The notes beneath the pieces were generated by a model that was given only the letters and a program-made list of their open reading frames with translations, ran no database searches and was not told where the DNA came from. A stretch of 64,000 nucleotides of DNA from contig NW_022098031.1 in assembly GCF_002288925.2 (NCBI RefSeq), forward strand, positions 6,819,671 through 6,883,670, given 5' to 3'. This document shows, in pieces, positions 48,078-60,467 of the stretch. Made by a program: the position numbers and the translations under genes. Numbering within the stretch: the stretch's first letter is position 1; every line of letters begins with the position of its first letter. This DNA is from Delphinapterus leucas (taxonomy: Eukaryota > Chordata > Mammalia > Artiodactyla > Monodontidae).

Positions 48078-50011
48078 TTTCCTTAACTTACTGTGCTTGG
48101 GAGTCTCCTTTTCACAAGCTGCAGGTTTGTAGTTCTCATTGTTTTTGGTGTCTGCCCCGAGTGGATGAGGTTGGTTCAGTGGGTTGTGTAGGCTTCCTGG
48201 TGGAGGGGACTGGTGCCTGTTTTCTGGTGGATGGAACTGGATCTTCCCTTTCTGGTGGGCAGGATCACGTCCAGTGGTGTGTTTTGGGGTGTTTGTGAAG
48301 TTGTTATGATTTTAGGCAGCCTCTCTGCTAAATGGGTTTGGTTGTGTTCCTGTCTTGCTAGTTTCTTGGCATGAGGCATCCAGCACTAGTGCTTGCTGGT
48401 CATTGAGTGGAGCTGGGTCTTAGCATTGAGATGCAGATCTCTGGGAGAACTCTCGCCCAATGATATTAATTGGGGCTGTGATGTCTCTGGTGGTCCAGTG
48501 TCCTGAACTCGGCTCTCCCACCTCAGAGGCTCAGGCCTGACACCTGGCCGGAGCACCAAGACTCTGTCAGCCACACGACTCAGAAGAAAAGGGAGAAAAT
48601 AAATAAATAGAATAAAGTTATTAAAATAAAAATTTAAAAAATATTATTAAAATAAAAAATAAAAACATAATAAAAAAGAAAAGAAGAGAGCAACCAAGTC
48701 AATAAAGAAATCTACCAATGATAATAAACTCTAAATACTAAACTACGACAAACATAAAACCAGAAACAAATTAGATGCAGAAAGCAAACCCCATGTCTAC
48801 AGTTGCTCCCAAAGTCCACTGCCTCAATTTTGGGTTGATTTGTTGTCTATTCAGGTATTTCAGAGATGCAGGGTACATCAAGTTGATTGTGGAGATTTAA
48901 TCCACTGCTCCTGAGGCTGCTAGGGGAGATTTCCCTTTCTCTTCTTTGTTCACACAGCTGCTGGGGCTCAGCTTTGGATTTGGCCCCGCCTCTGCATGTA
49001 AGTCACCTGAGGGTGTCTGTTCTTTGCTCAGACAGGACGGGGTTAAAGGAGCAGCTGATTAGGGGGCTCTGACTCACTTAGGCTGAGGGAAGATAGGGGT
49101 ACAGAATGTGGGGCGAGCCTGCGACAGCAGAGGCCAGAATGACGTTGCAGCAGCCTGGGGCATACCCTGTGTTTCCCCCGGGGAAGTTGTCCCTGGATCT
49201 CGGAACCCTGGCAGTGGCAGGCTGCACGGGTTCCCGGGAGGGGAGGTGTGGATAGTGACCTGTGGTTGCACACAGGCTTCTTGGTGGCTGCAGCAGCAGC
49301 CTTAGCATTTCATGCCCGTCTCTGGTGTCCGTGCTGATAGCCACAGATCTCGCCCATCTCTGAAGCTCATTTAGTCAGTGTTCTGAATCGTCTTCTCATG
49401 CAACCCAAAACAATGATCCCTCGACTCTTAGGCAGTTCCAGACTTTTTCCTGGACTCCCTCCCATTTAGCTGTGGTGCACTAGACTCCTTCAGACTGTGT
49501 TTATGCAGTCAACCCCAGTCCTCTCCGTGGGATCTGAACTCTGAAACCCAAGCCTCAGCTCCCAGCCCCCACCAGCCCTGGTGGGTAAGCAGACAAACCT
49601 CTCGGGCTGGTGAGTGCTGGTCGGCACTGATCCTCTGTGTGGGAATGTCTCAGCTTTGCCCTCTGCACCCCTGTTGCTGTGCTCTCCTCCATGCCTCCAA
49701 CCTTCCACCCACCCACCCCCCGTCTCCACCAGTGAAGGGGCTTTCTAGTCTGTGGAAACTTTTCCTCCTTCACAGCTCCATCCCAGAGGTGCAGGTCCCA
49801 TCCCTATTCTTTTGTCTGTGTTTTTTCTTTTTTCTTTTGCCCTACCCACGTACGTGGGGAGTTTCTTGCCTTTTAGAAAGTCTGACGTCTTCTGCCAGAG
49901 TTCAGTAGGTGTTCTGTAGGAGTTGTTCCCCATGTAGATGTATTTTTGATGTATTTGTGGGGAGGAAGGTGATCTCCACGTGTTACTCCTCTGCCATCTT
50001 GAAGGTCCTCT
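48078..50011 (-). promoter_or_regulatory. L1-A 5' UTR / internal promoter region
   Basis: About 1.9 kb between the 5' end and ORF1. It holds a GC-rich part (48,870-49,960) and a block that is A-rich on the plus strand (48,585-48,790). In L1s this region carries the internal pol II promoter. Open frames here (up to 101 codons) overlap on both strands and are not genes. Confidence 0.75.
49993..50001 (-). promoter_or_regulatory. YY1-type box at the L1-A 5' end
   Basis: CAAGATGGC on the minus strand, about 10 bp inside the 5' end. In known mammalian L1s a YY1 site at this place sets the transcription start. The same box is in L1-B. Confidence 0.7.
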
Positions 50012-50019
50012 CTGGATAT
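50012..50019 (+). repeat. Target-site duplication of L1-A, right copy
   Basis: ctggatat, matching 42,649-42,656. Confidence 0.65.
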
Positions 50020-52166
50020 AATTTTTAAGTGTAGTATAATATGGTTTCAAGTCTAATGTATTATCTATTCCTATGACTACTTAGCTCAGTGCTTTAATGA
50101 AGTCAAGTTAAGTGTCTCAGTTTAATTTCTTCTTCTTGACTTAACCGGTAAAATTCTGCCAGTGACAAGAATAGTAAGAGAGACCAAAAGATTAAGGGCA
50201 AATACATTGCCATAACTAATTGTTGGTCAGTAGTATCATCTTTTTTAGAACCTAATTATGAATTGGAGAAAGTGACAATTTAGCTTTTTATATCTTATGC
50301 CTGTGTTGAAAGAAAGGTAACTTGAGTAGAAAAATCTAAGCCACAAATAAAATGACACCTAACAAAACCTCACAGGGTACTAGTAAATAGTTTCTGCTGT
50401 TGACTATATATTATATTCACCATTACAAACTTTTGTAAATTGAGTTCAACCTTTTTCCCTTTTCCTGAAAGAAAAATCAAATAATGAATATAAAAAATGA
50501 ATGGATATCAAGGCACAAGGAACGTTATATAATACAAATTACAAAACTGCAGTGTAGTTATACAAAATTATGATCTTCATGAGATAAGATGAGTTTGTAT
50601 TCAGCCAAAGAATCAACATAATTGCAAAGCAGAGTCTGAATCAGCTGGATTAAATAATGGTCTTTCTTAAAAAAGGCAATCTTTTTATAAAACAGCTTTC
50701 GTAAAAGTTTTGCAGAAGTTATCGGTAGTCTACATAACTTTACACATTTATTTAAAAATCTAAGTTAAACAAGGTTGACTAAGGAAGTTAGAAATGGAGC
50801 TCTCCAAAATAGAATCTAGAGGAAAGACTGTCAGTAGGCTCCAGACATATGGATTGGTAAGATTTCCAGACATATGAAGCAATTTAAATATTTCCAAGTA
50901 TTTGATATCACTGATTCAAAGTCTCAGAGTCAGTGCTGACCAGACTGGGTGTGTGTTCCAAGATTCCCAACCTAATGCCAATCTCTTGGGAAAAAATCTC
51001 TCATAAGAGCCCTCCATACAGTGCTCTGAAAACTTCACCTGGCCACCATAAAGCTTTAAAATATCATTAGGAGAATTTTTTTTCAAAAGAACCAGAAATT
51101 TTCAGTGACATGCCTTAGAACATTGCTTTCTTTGCTCTTTGGTGCATATAGATGTGGTATCAGTAGTTTCAATCTGTTTCTTTGCTCCTTTATGAAAATA
51201 GCTTGTCTGGAAGTCCTTTTCTTTAGAAATTATGACTATTTCAGTTCGCAATTTGAGATCCTATAATCTCTAAGCAAGCTTTTACGTTAGTTCTTTAATC
51301 AGAAAATGTCTCTGCTGCACAAAGTTTTGTTATTAATATGCAAATGAATGCTGTAATGCAGATGACACTTTTCCCCAAACCACATTCAATTAACATACCA
51401 ATAACTTTAGGTTCTCCTAGTGTAATCAGAATTAGTGTTTTACATGACAGATTTTTTAACACTTCTTAGGTTGTGAGAAGAAAGAATCTGAAGCCATTGT
51501 TTATTATCATGATGCAAATGCAAAACATATAGATTGAGAGAATGGAAGAAAATGGCCAAAGATGACGTAAATATAACAATGTTATAAATGCTCTTATTCA
51601 GGTTTCTTAATTGATTGCTGAACCAGGGAACCATATAACTACCTTAAAGAAGGCACTTCATATTAAAATTAGCAATTGTACCCATCTGTTATAATAGACT
51701 TATATAATCAAGTTCCTTTCTACCCTACACATGAAATGGAAACAGCAACAAAAATAAAGAAAATCACAACAGATTATATGGTAAACTGCTGCAATTCTGT
51801 GTCACCTAAAACAAGTTTATATGGTTGAAGCATTTTAAGAGATTAAAGTTCAAAATTCAAAATTAGCCTGAAAACATTGTCTTCAGACTATAAGTGGAAC
51901 AGAAGTTCTTCAGCTTCTAAGCATGTTAGTGATCAATGTTTGTGACTACAGTATTGTCTACCTGCCATGAGGCAGGTTTAAATGAACATGGAATGAAACA
52001 CTGAAGTCTCTTGTTGTATTTTCTTTGTGTTGGGAAATAATTTTGTGAAATTTATTCAGCAACAACTTACTTGTCACTTATTTTATTATAGTCAGTAATA
52101 TAGATTCTGGGGCAGTAGTGTGAAAAAAGTATCTTTTAGTACTCAAACGTACCTCTTTTTTATTGT
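50020..52166. other. Unassigned non-coding spacer between the two L1s
   Basis: No gene and no repeat recognised in 2.1 kb of AT-rich sequence. Short frames lack support. Confidence 0.5.
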
Positions 52167-52172
52167 GATATC
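52167..52172 (+). repeat. Possible target-site duplication of L1-B, left copy
   Basis: gatatc, repeated at 60,487-60,492, with partial similarity beyond. Short, so tentative. Confidence 0.45.
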
Positions 52173-54510
52173 TTTTTTATTTAACTTTCATTTTTATTTT
52201 TACTTATTTATTTTTTATATCTTTATCAGAGTATGACTGTTTTATGATGTTGTATTAGATTCTACTGTACAACAAAGTGAATGAGCTATATGTATACATA
52301 TGTCCCCATATAACCTCTCTCGAGCCTCCCTCCCATCCTCCCTATCCCACCCCTCTAGGTCATCACAAAGCATCGAGCTGATCTTCCTGTGCTACACAGC
52401 AGCTTCCCACTAGCTATCTATTTTACATTTAGTAGTGTATATATGTCAGTGCTACTCTCTCACTTCATCTCAGCTTTCCCTTCCCCCACTGTGTCCTCAA
52501 GTCCATTCTCTACATCTGTGTCCTTATTGCTGCCCTGCCACTAGGTTCATCAGTACCATTTTTTAGATACCATATATTGCATTAACATACAGTATTTGCT
52601 TTTCTCTTTCTGACGTACTTCGGTCTGTATGGCAGACTCTAGATCCATCCACCTCATAGCAAATAACTCAATTTCATTCCTTTTTATGGCTGAGTAATAT
52701 TCCATTGTATACATCTGCCACACCTTCTTTATCCATTCATCTGTTGATGGACACTTAGGCTCCTTCCATGTCCTGGCTACTGTAAATACTGCTGCAGTGA
52801 ACATTCTGGTACATGACTCTTTTTGAATTATGGTTTTCTCAGGGTATATGCCAGTAGTGAGATTGCTGGGTCATATGGTAGTTCTATTTCAGTTTTTTAA
52901 GGAACCTCCATACTGTTCTCCATAGTGGCTGTATCAATTTACATTTCCACCAACAGTGCAGGAAGGTTCCCTTTGCTCCACACCCTATCCAGCATTTATT
53001 GTTTGTAGATTTTTTGATTAAGGGCTTTCTGACTGGTGTGAGGTGATATCTCATTGTGGTTTTGACTTGCATTTCTCTAGTGATTAGTGACGTTGAGCAA
53101 CCTTTCATGTATTTGTTGGCAATCTGTATATCTTCTTTGGAGAAATGTCTGTTTAAGTCTTCTGCCCATTTTTAATTGGGTTGTTTGTTTTTATTATATT
53201 GAGCTGCATGAGCTGTTTTTATATTTTGGAGATTAATCCTTTGTCAGTTGATTCGTTTGCAAATACTTTCTCCCATTCTGAGGGTTGTCTTTTCATGTTG
53301 TTCATAGTTTCCTTTGCTGTGCAAAAGCTTTTAACTTTCATTAGGTCCTATTTGTTTATATTTTATTTTATTTCCATTTCTCTAGGAGGTGGGTCAAAAA
53401 GGATCTTGCTGTGATATATGTCATAAAGTGTTCTGGCTGTGTTTTCCTCTAAGAGTTTTACAGTGTATGGTCTTACATTTAGGTCTTTAATCCATTTTGA
53501 GTTTATTTTTGTGTATGGTGTTAGGAAGTGTCCTAATTTCATTTTTTACATGTAGCTGTCCAGTTTTCCCAGCACCACATATTGAAGAAGCTGTCTTTTC
53601 TCCGTTGTATATTCTTGCCTCCTTTGTCAAACATAAGGCGACGCTATGTGTGGGGATTTATCTCTCGATTTTCTATCCTGTTCCATTGATCTCTATTTCT
53701 GTTTTTGTGCCAGTACCACACTCTCTTGATTACTGTAGCTTTGTAATATAGTGTGAAGTCAGGGAGCTTGATTCCTCCAGCTCCTTTTTTCTTTCTCATT
53801 ATTGCTTTGGCTATTCAGGGTCTTTTCTGTTTCCATACAAATTGTGAAATTTTTTGTTCTAGCTCTGTGAAAAATGCCATTGGTTGTTTGATAGGGATTA
53901 CATTGAATCTGTAGATTGCTTTGGGTAGTATAGTCATTTTCACAATGTTGATTCTTCCAATCCAAGAACGTGGGATATCTTTCCATCTCTTTGTATCACC
54001 TTTGATTTCTTTCATCTGCGTCTTACAGTTTTCTGCATTCAGGTCTTTTGACTCCTTAAGTAGGTTTATTCCTAGGCATTTTATTCTTTTTGTTGCAATG
54101 GAAAATGGGAATGTTTCCTTAATTTCTCTTTCTGGGTTTTCATCATCATTGTATAGGAATGCAAGAGATTTCTGTGCATTAACTTTGTATCCTGCAACTT
54201 TACCAAATGCATTGATTAGCTATAGTACTTTTCTCTTGGCATCTTTAGGATTTTCTATGCATAGTACCATGTCTTCTGCAAACAGCAACAGTTTTACTTC
54301 TTCTTTTCCAATTTGGATTCATTTTATTTCTTTTTCTTCTCTGATTGCCATGGCTAAAACTTCCAAAACTATGTTGAATAATATCTTAGAGGAAATGATT
54401 TCAGTTTTTCACCATTGAGAATGATGTAGGCCATGGGTTTGTCCTATATGGCTTTTATTATGTTGAGATAGATTCCCTCTCTGTGCACTTCCTGTAGAGT
54501 TTTTTATCAT

Positions 54511-54523
54511 AAATCAGTGTTGA
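54511..54523 (+). repeat. Target-site duplication of the 54.5-kb SINE, left copy
   Basis: aaatcagtgttga, repeated exactly at 54,735-54,747. Confidence 0.95.
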
Positions 54524-54734
54524 GGGCTTCCCTGGTGGTGCAGTGGTTGAGAGTCCACCTGCCGATGCAGGGGACACGGGTTTGCGCCCCGGTCTGGGAA
54601 GATCCCACATGCCGCAGAGCGGCTGGGCCCGTGAGCCATGGCCAATGGGCCTGCGCGTCCGGATCCTGTGCTCCACAACGGGAGAGGCCACAACAGTGAG
54701 AGGCCCACGTATGGCAAAAAAAAAAAAAGAAAAA
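54524..54734 (+). mobile_element. CHR-type SINE, short (deletion-type) form, nested in L1-B
   Basis: Head 'gggcttccctggtggtgcag', B-box region 'gggtttgcgccccggt' (mutated), short body and an A tail with one G. A perfect 13-bp duplication flanks it. It is opposite in orientation to its host L1 and interrupts the reverse-transcriptase segment. Confidence 0.96.
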
Positions 54735-56629
54735 AAATCAGTGTTGAATTTTGTCAAAAGCTTTTTCTACATCTATTGAGATGATCATATGGTTTTTATT
54801 CTTCAGTTTGTTACTGTGCTGTATCACATTAATTGATTTGCGTATATTGAAGAAGCCTTGCATTCCTGGGATAAACCCCACTTGATCATGGTGTATGGTA
54901 CTTTTTATGTGCTCTTGGATTCTGTTTACTGGTATTTTGTTGAGGATTTTTGCATCTATGTTCATCAGAGATATTGGCCTGTAATTTTCTTGTTTTGTGA
55001 CATCTTTGTCTGGTTTTGGTATCAGGTTGATGGTGGCTTCAATGAATGAGTTTGGGAGTGTTCCTCCCTCTGCTATATTTTGGAAGAGTTTGAGAATCTT
55101 AGGTGTTAGCTTTTCTCTAAATGTTTGATAGAATTCACCTCTGAAGCCATCTGGTCCTGGGCTTTTGTTTGTTGGAAGATTTTTAATCACAGTTTCAATT
55201 TCAGTGCTTGTGATTTGTCTGTTTATATTTTCTATTTCTTCCTGGTTCACTCTTGGAAGGTTGTGCTTTTCTAAGAATTTGTCCATTTCTTCCAGTTTGT
55301 CCATTTTATTGGCATATAGTTGCTTGTCGTAATCTCTCATGACCCTTTGTATTTCTGTGGTGTCAGTTGTTACTTCTGCTTTTTCATTTCTAATTACGTT
55401 GATTTAAGTCTTCTCCCTTATTTTTCCTAATGAGTCTGGCTAATAGTTTATCAATTTTGTTTTTCTTCTCAAAGAACCATCTTTTAGTTTTATTGTTCTT
55501 TGCTATTGTTTTCTTCATTTCTTTTTCATTTATTTCTGAGCTGATCTTTATGATTTCCTTCCTTTTGCTAACCCTGGGGTGTTTTTTGTTCTTCTTTCTC
55601 TAATTGCTTTAGGTGTAAGGTTAGGTTTTTTATTTGAGATTTTTCTTGTTTCTTGAGGTAGGCTTGTATAGCTATAAACTTCCCTCTTAGAACTGCTTTT
55701 GCTGCATCCCATAGGTTTTGGAACGTTGTGTTTTTGTTGTCATTTGTCTCTCGGTATTTTCTGATTTCCTCTTTGATTTCTTCAGTGATCTCTTGGTTGT
55801 TTAGTACCGTATTGTTTAGCCTCCATGTGTTTGTATTTTTTACACTTTTTTCCTGTAATTGATATCTAGTCTCATAGCATTGTGGTCAGAAATGTTGCTT
55901 GATATGATTTCAATTTTCTTAAATTTACTAAGGCTTGATTTCTGACCCAAGATATGATCTATCCTGGAGAATGTTCTGTGTGCACTTGAGAAGAAAGTGT
56001 ATTCTGTTGTTTTTGGATGGAATGTCCTATAAATATCAATTAAGTCCATTTCATCTAATGTGTCATTTAAAGCTTGTGTTAACTTATTTATTTTCATTTT
56101 GGATGATTTGTCCATTGCTGTAAGTGGAGTGTTAAAGTTACCTACTATTTTTGTGTTAATATTGATTTCCCCTTTTATGGCTATTAACGTTTGCCTTATG
56201 TATTGAGGTGCTCCTATGTTTGTTGCATGGATATTTACAATTGTTGTATCTTCTTCTTAGATTGATCCCTTGATCATTATATAGTGTCCTTCCTTGTCTC
56301 TTGTAGTAGTCTTTATTTTAAAGTCTGTTTTGTCTGATATAAGTTTTTCTACTTCAGCTTTCCTTTGATTTCCATTTGCACGGAATATCTTTTTCCATCC
56401 AGTTTCAGTCTGTATGTGTCCCTAGGTCTGAAGTGGGTCTCTTTTAGACAGCATGTACATGGGTCTTGTTTTGTATCCATTCTGCCAGTCTTTTCCTTCT
56501 GTTTGGGGCATTTAATCCATTTACATTTAAGGTAATTATTGATATGTGTGTTCCTGTTACCTTTTCTTAATTGTTTTGTTTTTGTTTTTGTAAGTCTTTT
56601 CCTTCTTTTGTGTTTCCTGTCTAGAGAAG

Positions 56630-57540
56630 TTCCTTTAGCATTTGTTGTAAAGCTGATTTGGCGGTGCTGAATTCTCTTAACTTTTGCTTGTCTGTACATG
56701 TTTTGATTTCTCTGTCGAATATTAATGAGATCCTTACTGGGTAGAGTAATCTTGGTTGTAGTTTTTTCTCTTTCATCACTTTAAATATATCTTGCCCCTC
56801 CCTTCTGGCCTGTAGAGTTTCTGCTGAAAGATCCTCTCTTAACCGTATGGGGATTCCCTTTTATGTTATTTGTTGCTTTTCCCTTGCTGCTTTTAATATT
56901 TTTTCTTTGTATTTAATTTTTGTTAGTTTGATTATTATGTGTCTTGGTGTGTTTCTCCTTTGGTTTTTCCTGTATGGACTCTCTGCGCTTCCTGGATTTG
57001 ATTGATTATATCCTTTCCCATGTTGGGAAAGTTTCCCAGTATAATCTCTTCAAATATTTTCTCAAAGCTTTCTCTTTTCTTCTTTTTCTGGGATGCCTAT
57101 AATTCAAATGTTGTTGCACTTAATGTTGTCCCATAGTTCTCTGAGACTGTCTTCCATTCTTTTCATTCTTTTTTCTTTATTCTGCTCTGTGGTAGTTTTT
57201 TCCAACGTTCTATCTTCCAGCTCACATATCCGTTCTTCTACCTTAATCATTCTGCTCTTGATTCCTTCTAGAGTATTTTTAATTTCAGTTATTTTGTTGT
57301 TCATTACCGTTTGTTTGCTCTTTAATTCTTCTAGGTCCTTGTTAAAAGTTTCTTGTATTATCTCTATTCTATTTTCAAGATTTTGTTACTTCTTTACTAT
57401 CATTACTCTGAATTCTTTTTTGGGTAGTTTGCCTTTTTCCTCTTCATTTATTTTGTCTTTTGTGTTTTTATCTTGCTCCTTTGCCTGCAAGATATTTCTC
57501 TCTCTTCTCTTTTTGTCTAATTTACTGTATTTGAGGTCTC
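56630..57540 (-). pseudogene. L1-B ORF1, disrupted
   Basis: Homologous to the open ORF1 of L1-A. It can be followed as MNNKITEIKNTLEGIKSRMI in an open piece at 57,104-57,304 and ends in STAKSALQQMLKELL at about 56,632. Stop codons fall within the coiled-coil region (plus-strand 57,386-57,388) and at the start of the RRM-like domain (57,104-57,106, where L1-A reads NIQIIGVP), and frames shift later. It cannot make ORF1p. The 176-codon plus-strand frame at 57,093-57,623 is its antisense shadow. Confidence 0.88.
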
Positions 57541-58047
57541 CTTTTCCCAGGCTGCAGGGTCATAGTTCCTTTTGCTTCTGTTCTCTGCTCCAGCTAGGGA
57601 TGTTTGTCCAGTTGCTTTCATAGGCTTCCTGATCGGAGGGACTGGTACCTGCATTCTGGTGGGTGCAGCTGAGTCTTTTCCCTCTGATGAGCAGGACCAT
57701 GTCATGTAGTGTGTTTTGGGGTGTCTGTTAGCTTAGTGTGACTTTAGATAGTCTGTGTGCTGATGGGTGGATTTGTGTTCCTGTCTTTTTTGTTGTTTGG
57801 TGTGAGGCGTCCAGCACCTGGAGCTGCTGGCAGTTGGGTGGAGCTGGGTCTCAGATTCAGATAGAGGCCTCTGTGACAGCTCTCAGCAATTATTCTTCCT
57901 TTAGGCCAGGAATTCCCTAGTAATCCAGAGTCCTGGACTCAGTGCTTCCACCCCAGAGCCTCAGGCCCAACTTCTGGTGGAGGGACTAAGACCCCATAAG
58001 TCACTCATCCCTTCAATAAAGGGGAGTAAAAAAAAAGAAAAAGAAAC

Positions 58048-58605
58048 AGACTAACAAAACCCCAGACAAATGGTAAAAAGTAAAATCAAACAAACAGAAA
58101 CAGGAACAAGGAAACATGCACACACACAAAAGAAACAAAAGCAGAGCCAAATAAATCAAAAAGCAAGAGGACAACCAGAAAAATGAAAGAACCCAAGAAC
58201 GAAATCCAACAGTTAAAAAGAAAGCTGACAGGGCTTGCCTGGTGGTGCAGTGGTTGAGAGTCCGCCTGCTGATGCAGTGGACACAGGTTCGTGCCCCGAT
58301 CTGGGAAGATCCCACATGCTGCAGAGCGGCTGGGCCCGTGAGCCATGGCCGCTGAGCCTGCATGTCCAGAGCCTGTGCTCCGCAACGGGAGAAGCCACAA
58401 CATTGAGAGGCCCCCATACCACAAAAACAAAAACAAAAACAAAAGAAAGCTAACAAAAACACAAAACCAAAAAACAAAACGAAAGCAGAGTGCCAACTGA
58501 AGAATGAAGCAAAGAAACAAAACAACCAAAAAAAAAGATAAAAAAAGGTAAAAGGGGATTGAAGAAAGAACAACAGAAAAGAACGTAGAAATATAAATGT
58601 AAAAA
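58048..58605. repeat. Tandem unit 1 of the L1-B 5' UTR block
   Basis: Begins 'ctaacaaaaccccagacaaa' and includes 'gtgccaactgaagaatga' and 'ggacaaccagaaaaatga'. Excluding the nested 225-bp SINE plus duplication, it is about 375 bp and matches unit 2 at 58,648-58,990 landmark by landmark. Confidence 0.88.
58231..58440 (+). mobile_element. CHR-type SINE, short (deletion-type) form, nested in L1-B 5' UTR
   Basis: Head 'gggcttgcctggtggtgcag' with A box, B box region 'aggttcgtgcccc', short body, and an (AAAAAC)n tail. A near-perfect 15-bp duplication flanks it (aaaagaaagctgaca at 58,216-58,230; one base differs at 58,441-58,455). It lies in unit 1 of the tandem block but not in unit 2, so it arrived after that duplication. 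Confidence 0.94.
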
Positions 58606-58647
58606 AAAAATATGTGTATATATATATATAATATATTAAGAAAAAAA

Positions 58648-58990
58648 AGACAAACAAAACCCCAGAGAAATCATAAAAACAAAATCAAACAAAAACAGAA
58701 ACAAGGAACTACACACACATGTAAAAAAAACAAAAACACAACCAAATAAAACAAAAAACAAGAGAGCAACCAGACAAATAGAAGACCTCAAAAACAAAAT
58801 CATACAATTAGGATTAAAATTAACAAAAACACAAAACCTTAAAACAAAACCAAAGCAGTGTGCCAACTGAAGAATAATGGAAGGAAACAGAACAAACTGA
58901 TAAAAATGATTTAAAAATAATAAAAATAAAATAAAATAAAAAGGGAAAAAACACAGGACAACAGAAAAGCAAAGTAGAAATGGAAATATA
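58648..58990. repeat. Tandem unit 2 of the L1-B 5' UTR block
   Basis: Begins 'caaacaaaaccccagagaaa' and includes 'gagcaaccagacaaatag', 'gtgtgccaactgaagaataa' and 'acaacagaaaagcaaagtag', the counterparts of unit 1. A TA-rich link (58,606-58,640) separates the units. Confidence 0.88.
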
Positions 58991-60467
58991 TTAAAAAAAT
59001 TAAAAACATGTTATAAAACTCGGAGATCCCAAACGACTACATAAAAAAACCTAAAACAACAACAAAAAAAGCCAAACAAACCAAAAAGAAAGAAGAAGAA
59101 ACAAAAAAAAAATCCAGAACCAACAACTGATTGAATCAAAACATAGGAGTAATAATTACATAATATAATAATTGTAATAATTTTGTTTCCCTGTGGTCTC
59201 TGCTTTAAGTGTCGTTGAACACACCATGAGCCACAGGCCACTTCCACCTCCTCAAGAGACCCTCCTCTGCCTCTGGGGTGGTCTCTGGACCTGCAGTGGG
59301 CCCTGTGGGGACCACTCAGACTCTGATCTGACCCAATTCCTGTGTATGCTGCCCCCAAAGTCCACAGCTTCCAGAGCTAGACTGTTTTCATTTGTGGGTA
59401 CACTCAATGTCTACTCAGATATTTCATAGACACAGGGTCTACCTAGCTGATTGTGGGGATTTAATCTGCAGCTTGTACAGCTGATGGAAAGATTTTCCGG
59501 TCTTCTTCCTTAGTCGCCCTGTCCCTGGGGTTCAGCTTTGGTTTTATCCTCACTTCTGCATGTGGTCCACCCACAGGAGTCTGGTCCAGAGGCTGCCTTG
59601 GAGCTCTTGGGTTGCCCCTGTGAGGACCAAGTGCAGAGGTGGTATGACTGCTTGTTTTGTGGGAGCCCCGGTGGTGCCAGGTGCACAGGGAAGCCGGCGG
59701 CCATGGGCGCAAGAGATATGGCCCTAGCGAGGGCCTTTTCTGGCATCTGGCAACCAGCACGTGAGAGCCAGCCCAGAGCGGGCTTCTTTTACTGTCGTCG
59801 GCAGGCGCCAGTGTGTGGGGAGAGAGAGGTTACAATAGTGGTTCTTCCCACTGTGTGTGACTCAGCAGTAGAGCCCTGCTTCCATGGCAGTCCAGTCTTC
59901 CTCCATAGGCACTCCCTGCTGCAGATTTCCTCCCATCCATCCACTCAGTCCGTCTCCCCACAGCCAGCAGCAGTTCTCACTCGAGCCAGTTCTGCATTCC
60001 CCATGCACCAGCTCCCAGCCCCCCTCGCACACCTGAGAACACACGTCCCAGTCCGGGCACGTAGGGCTGCAGTATGGACCATCTGTGTATTTCTTATTCT
60101 GTCCTGTCTGCCACAGATTGGCTGCTTCACCCTCTTCTGACAGCCTCAAATGCTTCCTTCTGTCCCAGTCGATTTCCCCGTCAGAGAGGGCGTTTCCCTG
60201 AGTTCGGGAATCTCTCCTCTGCTTCAGCTCCCCTGCTCCAGGGTGCAGATCCCATCCTGCTTCCTCTCCTTCTCTTCTCCCTTCTTTTTTCCATCCTACC
60301 CAGTTATGCAGGGATATTTATACCTTGTGTCCAAGGTGTCCTTTTTACCTCGTGTCCAAGGTCTTCTTCTAGTTTTCATCTAGTGTTCTGTGAGAATTGT
60401 TGCATCTGTAGATGTATTCCTGATACATCCGTGGAGAGAGATGAACTCCATGTCCACCTACTCCTCA

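Larger units (their letters stand above)
42657..50011 (-). mobile_element. Full-length LINE-1 (L1-A)
   Basis: About 7.35 kb reading on the minus strand: a GC-rich 5' UTR (about 48,080-50,011), ORF1 (47,187-48,077, open), ORF2 (about 47,130-42,950, broken), a 3' UTR and an AATAAA signal (plus-strand tttatt, 42,673-42,678) just before the tail. It starts with the CAAGATGGC box typical of complete L1 5' ends. A deletion-type SINE is nested at 43,474-43,679, and two short tandem repeats have grown inside ORF2. L1s copy themselves by target-primed reverse transcription, using the ORF1 RNA-binding protein and the ORF2 endonuclease/reverse transcriptase. This copy cannot make a complete ORF2 protein. 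Confidence 0.95.
52520..56565 (-). pseudogene. L1-B ORF2 (endonuclease/reverse transcriptase), disrupted
   Basis: Pieces in reading order: endonuclease around 56,135 (VGNFN instead of VGDFN, the catalytic Asp lost at 56,137-56,139); 55,840-56,115 with SRIDHIL and SDHNAMRL kept; reverse-transcriptase half 54,738-55,340, 200 codons, with [51 protein letters not shown] and [15 protein letters not shown] (the first catalytic Asp kept); a catalytic box changed from FADD to FAED at 54,271-54,282; 53,815-54,015; 52,884-53,108; and 52,550-52,804 at the C-terminus. A SINE at 54,524-54,734 cuts the reverse-transcriptase region. Confidence 0.92.

Noticed and set aside
53921..54418. 165-codon plus-strand frame
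   Set aside because: Antisense to L1-B ORF2, where the minus strand carries recognisable ORF2 segments.
57093..57623. 176-codon plus-strand frame
   Set aside because: Antisense shadow of the degraded L1-B ORF1. The Ser/Leu/Ile-rich product mirrors the coiled-coil codons on the other strand.
58013..58657. 214-codon minus-strand frame rich in Phe and Leu, looking like a membrane protein
   Set aside because: The hydrophobic pattern comes from T-rich L1 5' UTR sequence, and the middle is a translated SINE.
59538..60140. 200-codon open frame on the plus strand
   Set aside because: It lies antisense within the GC-richer L1-B 5' UTR, overlaps open frames on the other strand and shows no domain. 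Composition explains it.
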